Assembly: GCA_025449775.1 (NCBI GenBank)
Contig: JANWIS010000185.1
Span: forward strand, 1-7,463
Length of the DNA: 7,463 bases
Direction: 5' to 3'
Source of the DNA: Ignavibacteriaceae bacterium
GTDB taxonomy: Bacteria; Bacteroidota; Ignavibacteria; Ignavibacteriales; Ignavibacteriaceae
Shown here: positions 4,944 through 7,463 of the stretch, piece after piece
Layout: each line of letters starts with the position of its first letter
Position numbering within the stretch: position 1 is the stretch's first letter
Made by a program: the position numbers and the translations under genes
Notes under the pieces: model-generated
The model's input: the letters and a program-made list of their open reading frames with translations, nothing else
What the model was told of the DNA's origin: nothing
The model's database searches: none

Positions 4944-6492
4944 AAATCTTATCGGTCTTTCTTATCTCATAAATAGATCTTTTCAATCCTCTTCCAACAA
5001 ATATCTTCAGATTATTTTCATAAGGCATTACGTATTTTGTTTTATGAAAACCAGCTTCTTCAACTTGCTTAAGAGAATAAAGATGATCTTCAACATTCCC
5101 GCCGATGATTATTATTGTTGAAACTTTTTTTATTTCCGCTGACCAATACCAGAAACTGTTATGAGGACAAAATACTCTTGGCAAAGAATATTTTTTGCGG
5201 TAGTATTCAATAGCTCCAGCTTCACCGTAATTACTACAGTAAACAATTGTTCTGTTTTTTTCTTCCGGTGGAAGAGACTTATAAACTTTTGAAATATTTT
5301 TTGCAAGGTCCTCCCAGCCGAACATATCAGCATAAAACTGCGGAAGTCCTGAGAGTTTGTTTCCTTCATTGTTTGGAGCTTCCAGCTTTAATGCTGATTG
5401 ATAACCTAAAAAACTATCAACCGGGAGAAGCGGTCGTGCATACGGTGATAGTAAAATTCCAAGGACCACAACAGGAACAGCAAGAGCATATTTAATTCGT
5501 TTAAGTCTTGCGTTCCATTTCACTATCATTACTGCTCCTCCTGCGAAGAGAATCTGAAAAGCCGGTGCAATGTATTCTCCTTTACTGTGCCAGTTGATGA
5601 AAAGCAATACAAATGTAACAAGCCAGATATATCCAATCGGACGATATAGCTTATCGTTCTTGTTGAAGAAAAAGAATATCAGTCCGGGCAGCCAAATTAA
5701 AATTGATAAAGGATTAAGAATTAAAATCAAATCAGACACAAATGATCCAGGTGTTAATCCACCATATTTTCTGGTTGCTGCGTTTCTCATAAATTCAAGA
5801 TGTGCAAAATCGTGTGTTAAATTCCAGATGATGTACGGAGAGAAAATTAGTAATGCAATCCCGGCTGCGATGTACGGATATTTTGTTTTTAGATCTTCTC
5901 TCAACGGAGTAAAAATTGTTCCAGCCACAACTCCTCCACCTAGCCAAAGCATGCTTGTCTTGTTCAACAGCCCAAGCCCGATGATAGCACCGAGCCAATA
6001 CCAGAGTTTCCTGTTTTCGGTTTCAATGATCCGTAAAAAGATATCGGCAGATAAAATCCAGAAGAAAAAATCAAATGTATTCATCGAGTAAATTGTATTC
6101 ATCCCGAGGAAGATTGGTGAAAGCATAAAAGTTAATGTGGAGATAATTACAGAGCTCTTCCCTCCTCCTAACCTTATGGTAAACAAGCCGATCATAAAAA
6201 CAGTAGCCGAGCTGACGATTGCAGGAATAATTCTTATTAGAAAAACTGAATCACCCACAAGAAATTTCCACATTGAGAGAATCCAAATAGATAAAGGCGG
6301 TTGATCAACGTAGCCAAATTCCAGCCTGTTTGCACAAGCTAAATAATAAAGCTCATCCCTGAATATTCCGTAACTGGTATAAGCAAGGGTTAAGAAATAA
6401 ACCAGGAGGTTGAGAATGGAAATCAGCAGAATGAGATTAGATATCTCATGGCTTTTATTCACAATTTGCTTTTCGGGAATTGTTCTTCGCAT
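4936..6492 (-). CDS. Polytopic glycosyltransferase family 39 protein (PMT/ArnT-like)
   Basis: A 518-residue integral membrane GT-C enzyme that would transfer a sugar from a polyprenyl-phosphate carrier to a lipid, glycan or protein on the outer face of the inner membrane. After a short cytoplasmic start and the first helix (about 18-40) comes the catalytic loop FRDELYYLACA (44-54), with the acidic Asp46-Glu47 pair, and GYVDQPPLS (60-68). There are about ten to twelve hydrophobic helices up to residue 352, a conserved HSKGEYIAPAFQILFAGGA stretch (302-320), and a soluble C-terminal domain with SNYGEAGAIEYY (420-431) and CPHNSFWYW (442-450), both typical of this GT39 branch. Length is normal. 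The ATG at 6490-6492 is taken as start; a TTG five codons upstream (6507) is possible, and neither has a clear ribosome site. Acceptor and sugar are unknown. There is no glycan-gene cluster around it. Its 3' end overlaps the SRPBCC gene by eight bases. Confidence 0.92.
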   Translation of the reverse strand: MRRTIPEKQIVNKSHEISNLILLISILNLLVYFLTLAYTSYGIFRDELYYLACANRLEFGYVDQPPLSIWILSMWKFLVGDSVFLIRIIPAIVSSATVFMIGLFTIRLGGGKSSVIISTLTFMLSPIFLGMNTIYSMNTFDFFFWILSADIFLRIIETENRKLWYWLGAIIGLGLLNKTSMLWLGGGVVAGTIFTPLREDLKTKYPYIAAGIALLIFSPYIIWNLTHDFAHLEFMRNAATRKYGGLTPGSFVSDLILILNPLSILIWLPGLIFFFFNKNDKLYRPIGYIWLVTFVLLFINWHSKGEYIAPAFQILFAGGAVMIVKWNARLKRIKYALAVPVVVLGILLSPYARPLLPVDSFLGYQSALKLEAPNNEGNKLSGLPQFYADMFGWEDLAKNISKVYKSLPPEEKNRTIVYCSNYGEAGAIEYYRKKYSLPRVFCPHNSFWYWSAEIKKVSTIIIIGGNVEDHLYSLKQVEEAGFHKTKYVMPYENNLKIFVGRGLKRSIYEIRKTDKIFI

Positions 6493-6700
6493 TCGATTAA
6501 TTTTCAATTATTAATATCACTTCTAACAACTGAAGGAAATTTAATAATCTTCTCAGAAGTTCATAATACGTAGTTAAAAAAATCACCGTTTTAGCTTTTT
6601 ATTTTGAGAATTATATAAATTTTCTTCAAACTTCCTTGAAAATTAGAGTGGTTTTTAATCACATTGTAAGAAATCCGTTAATAACAGATTAACTGATAAG

Positions 6701-6731
6701 TTTGAGTTACGGGTTATTTAGTGTAACTTTG
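6701..6731 (+). promoter_or_regulatory. FCB-consensus promoter of the DEAD-box helicase gene
   Basis: TTTG (6701-6704), 19 bases, then TAACTTTG (6724-6731) gives a full match to the Bacteroidota housekeeping pattern TTTG-N19-TAnnTTTG. Transcription would start near 6737, about 140 bases before the ATG at 6876. This is the best promoter in the window. Confidence 0.7.
6705..6728. promoter_or_regulatory. Inverted repeat inside the helicase promoter, possible operator
   Basis: AGTTAC (6705-6710) and GTAACT (6723-6728) are exact inverted arms 12 bases apart, spanning the spacer and running into the -7 box. A dimeric regulator bound there would block RNA polymerase. The arms are short, and chance is possible. 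Confidence 0.35.
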
Positions 6732-6875
6732 GTCAGTTGATTTTTAAAATATGCCTTCATTCAAACATATCTGAGTGCACTTTTTTACAAATCTTATTAT
6801 TAACCCGCTGTAAAAACATTTCTGTTCTAATGAAACCGAAAAAGTTTTCTTACGGCAAATTAAACAGAAAGTCAT

Positions 6876-7463
6876 ATGTCATTTGAAAAACTGAACCTTA
6901 TAAAACCATTGCAAACTGCATTGTCACACGAAGGTTATACCATACCAACCCCAATCCAGACACAGGCAATTCCTTTAATACTTGAAAGAAAAGATATTAT
7001 CGGCTGTGCGCAAACCGGTACCGGGAAAACCGCAGCGTTCGCTGTTCCTATTTTGCAAATTCTTAGTGCTGAAAAAGAAATTCACAAATCAAAAAGAATA
7101 ATTAAAGCTTTGATACTTACTCCAACAAGAGAGCTTGCTGTTCAGATTGGTGAAAGCTTTAACACTTACGGAAAACATACAGGGTTAAAAAATACTGTTG
7201 TGTTCGGCGGAGTTTCTCAGAGAGCACAAACAATGAAACTTAGAGAAGGAGTAGATATTCTGATTGCAACACCGGGAAGACTTCTCGATCTGATCAACCA
7301 GAAATTTATAAATCTTAGCAGCATAAAATTATTTGTGCTTGATGAGGCCGACAGAATGCTTGATATGGGATTTATAAATGATGTAAGAAAAATAATTGAA
7401 AAGCTGCCTCGCAACAGACAGTCGTTGTTATTTTCAGCAACAATGCCCGCAGAAATTATTAAG
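6876..7463 (+). CDS. rhlE: DEAD-box ATP-dependent RNA helicase, RhlE-type, C-terminus beyond window
   Basis: The first 196 codons of a DEAD-box helicase, open to the right edge; I translated it from ATG 6876-6878. The RecA-like domain 1 is nearly complete: Q motif GYTIPTPIQ (20-28), Walker A AQTGTGKT (45-52), motif Ia PTRELA (83-88), GG (111-112), Ib TPGR (132-135), motif II DEAD (156-159) and motif III SAT (187-189). It unwinds short RNA duplexes using ATP and acts in ribosome assembly, RNA decay or cold growth. The N-terminal MSFEKLNLIKPLQTAL and the spacing of motifs fit the RhlE subfamily best; domain 2 and the tail that separate RhlE, CsdA and SrmB types are outside the window, so the symbol is provisional. 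There is no strong Shine-Dalgarno sequence. A full-consensus promoter and a leader of about 140 bases precede it. Confidence 0.93.
   Translation, partial: MSFEKLNLIKPLQTALSHEGYTIPTPIQTQAIPLILERKDIIGCAQTGTGKTAAFAVPILQILSAEKEIHKSKRIIKALILTPTRELAVQIGESFNTYGKHTGLKNTVVFGGVSQRAQTMKLREGVDILIATPGRLLDLINQKFINLSSIKLFVLDEADRMLDMGFINDVRKIIEKLPRNRQSLLFSATMPAEIIK

Larger units (their letters stand above)
6493..6875. other. Divergent 383-base spacer with the long leader of the helicase gene
   Basis: The left part (6493-6700) is very AT-rich and should hold the glycosyltransferase promoter; no exact consensus is visible, only an 11-base palindrome CTTCTCAGAAG (6549-6559). The right part has the helicase promoter (6701-6731) and an untranslated leader of roughly 140 bases with no convincing open frame or strong hairpin. 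AGTGCACT (6774-6781) before a run of six T is a palindrome but too tight to form a stem. Confidence 0.6.

Noticed and set aside
5570..6091. 173-codon open frame on the plus strand
   Set aside because: Antisense to the glycosyltransferase; composition mirrors the membrane helices of the real gene.

Overview
The window is low-GC bacterial DNA. Codon use, protein types and promoter elements of the TTTG / TAnnTTTG kind point to the Bacteroidota-Ignavibacteriota-Chlorobiota (FCB) group. Ignavibacteria-like is my best guess from the look of the proteins; no rRNA or other marker gene is present to prove it. The coding is ordinary chromosome, with no integrase, transposase, phage or CRISPR gene.

Layout, left to right. 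Positions 1-1118 (-) hold most of an APC-superfamily amino acid permease that runs off the left edge. Positions 1119-1458 are a gene-free stretch loaded with short palindromic repeats, including a back-to-back pair of ATTCCC-N8-GGGAAT hairpins. Positions 1459-2276 (-) are a two-gene operon of an ArsR-type repressor and an AHSA1/SRPBCC-domain protein. It has a well-formed FCB-style promoter overlapped by two inverted repeats that look like the repressor's own operators. Positions 2474-3424 (-) encode an exported alpha/beta hydrolase related to proline iminopeptidases.

After a 366-base divergent spacer comes an RRM-type RNA-binding protein (3791-4063, +) with a strong Shine-Dalgarno sequence and an intrinsic terminator. 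A very small lysine-rich protein lies on the opposite strand (4183-4305, -). A second, unrelated-looking SRPBCC protein follows (4497-4943, +, probable GTG start). Its last codons overlap tail-to-tail with a membrane glycosyltransferase of family 39 (4936-6492, -). After a 383-base leader region with a near-perfect FCB promoter, the window ends inside a RhlE-type DEAD-box RNA helicase (6876-7463, +).

The genes look like independent housekeeping or accessory units rather than one pathway. Two sub-themes can be supported. One is the self-regulated ArsR-SRPBCC pair. The other is RNA metabolism: an RRM protein and a RhlE-like helicase, both behind long non-coding leaders, a combination often linked to cold adaptation. 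I do not see a clearly new multi-gene system. The most unusual material is the set of palindromic repeats, the operator-promoter layout of the arsR operon, and the 40-residue basic protein.
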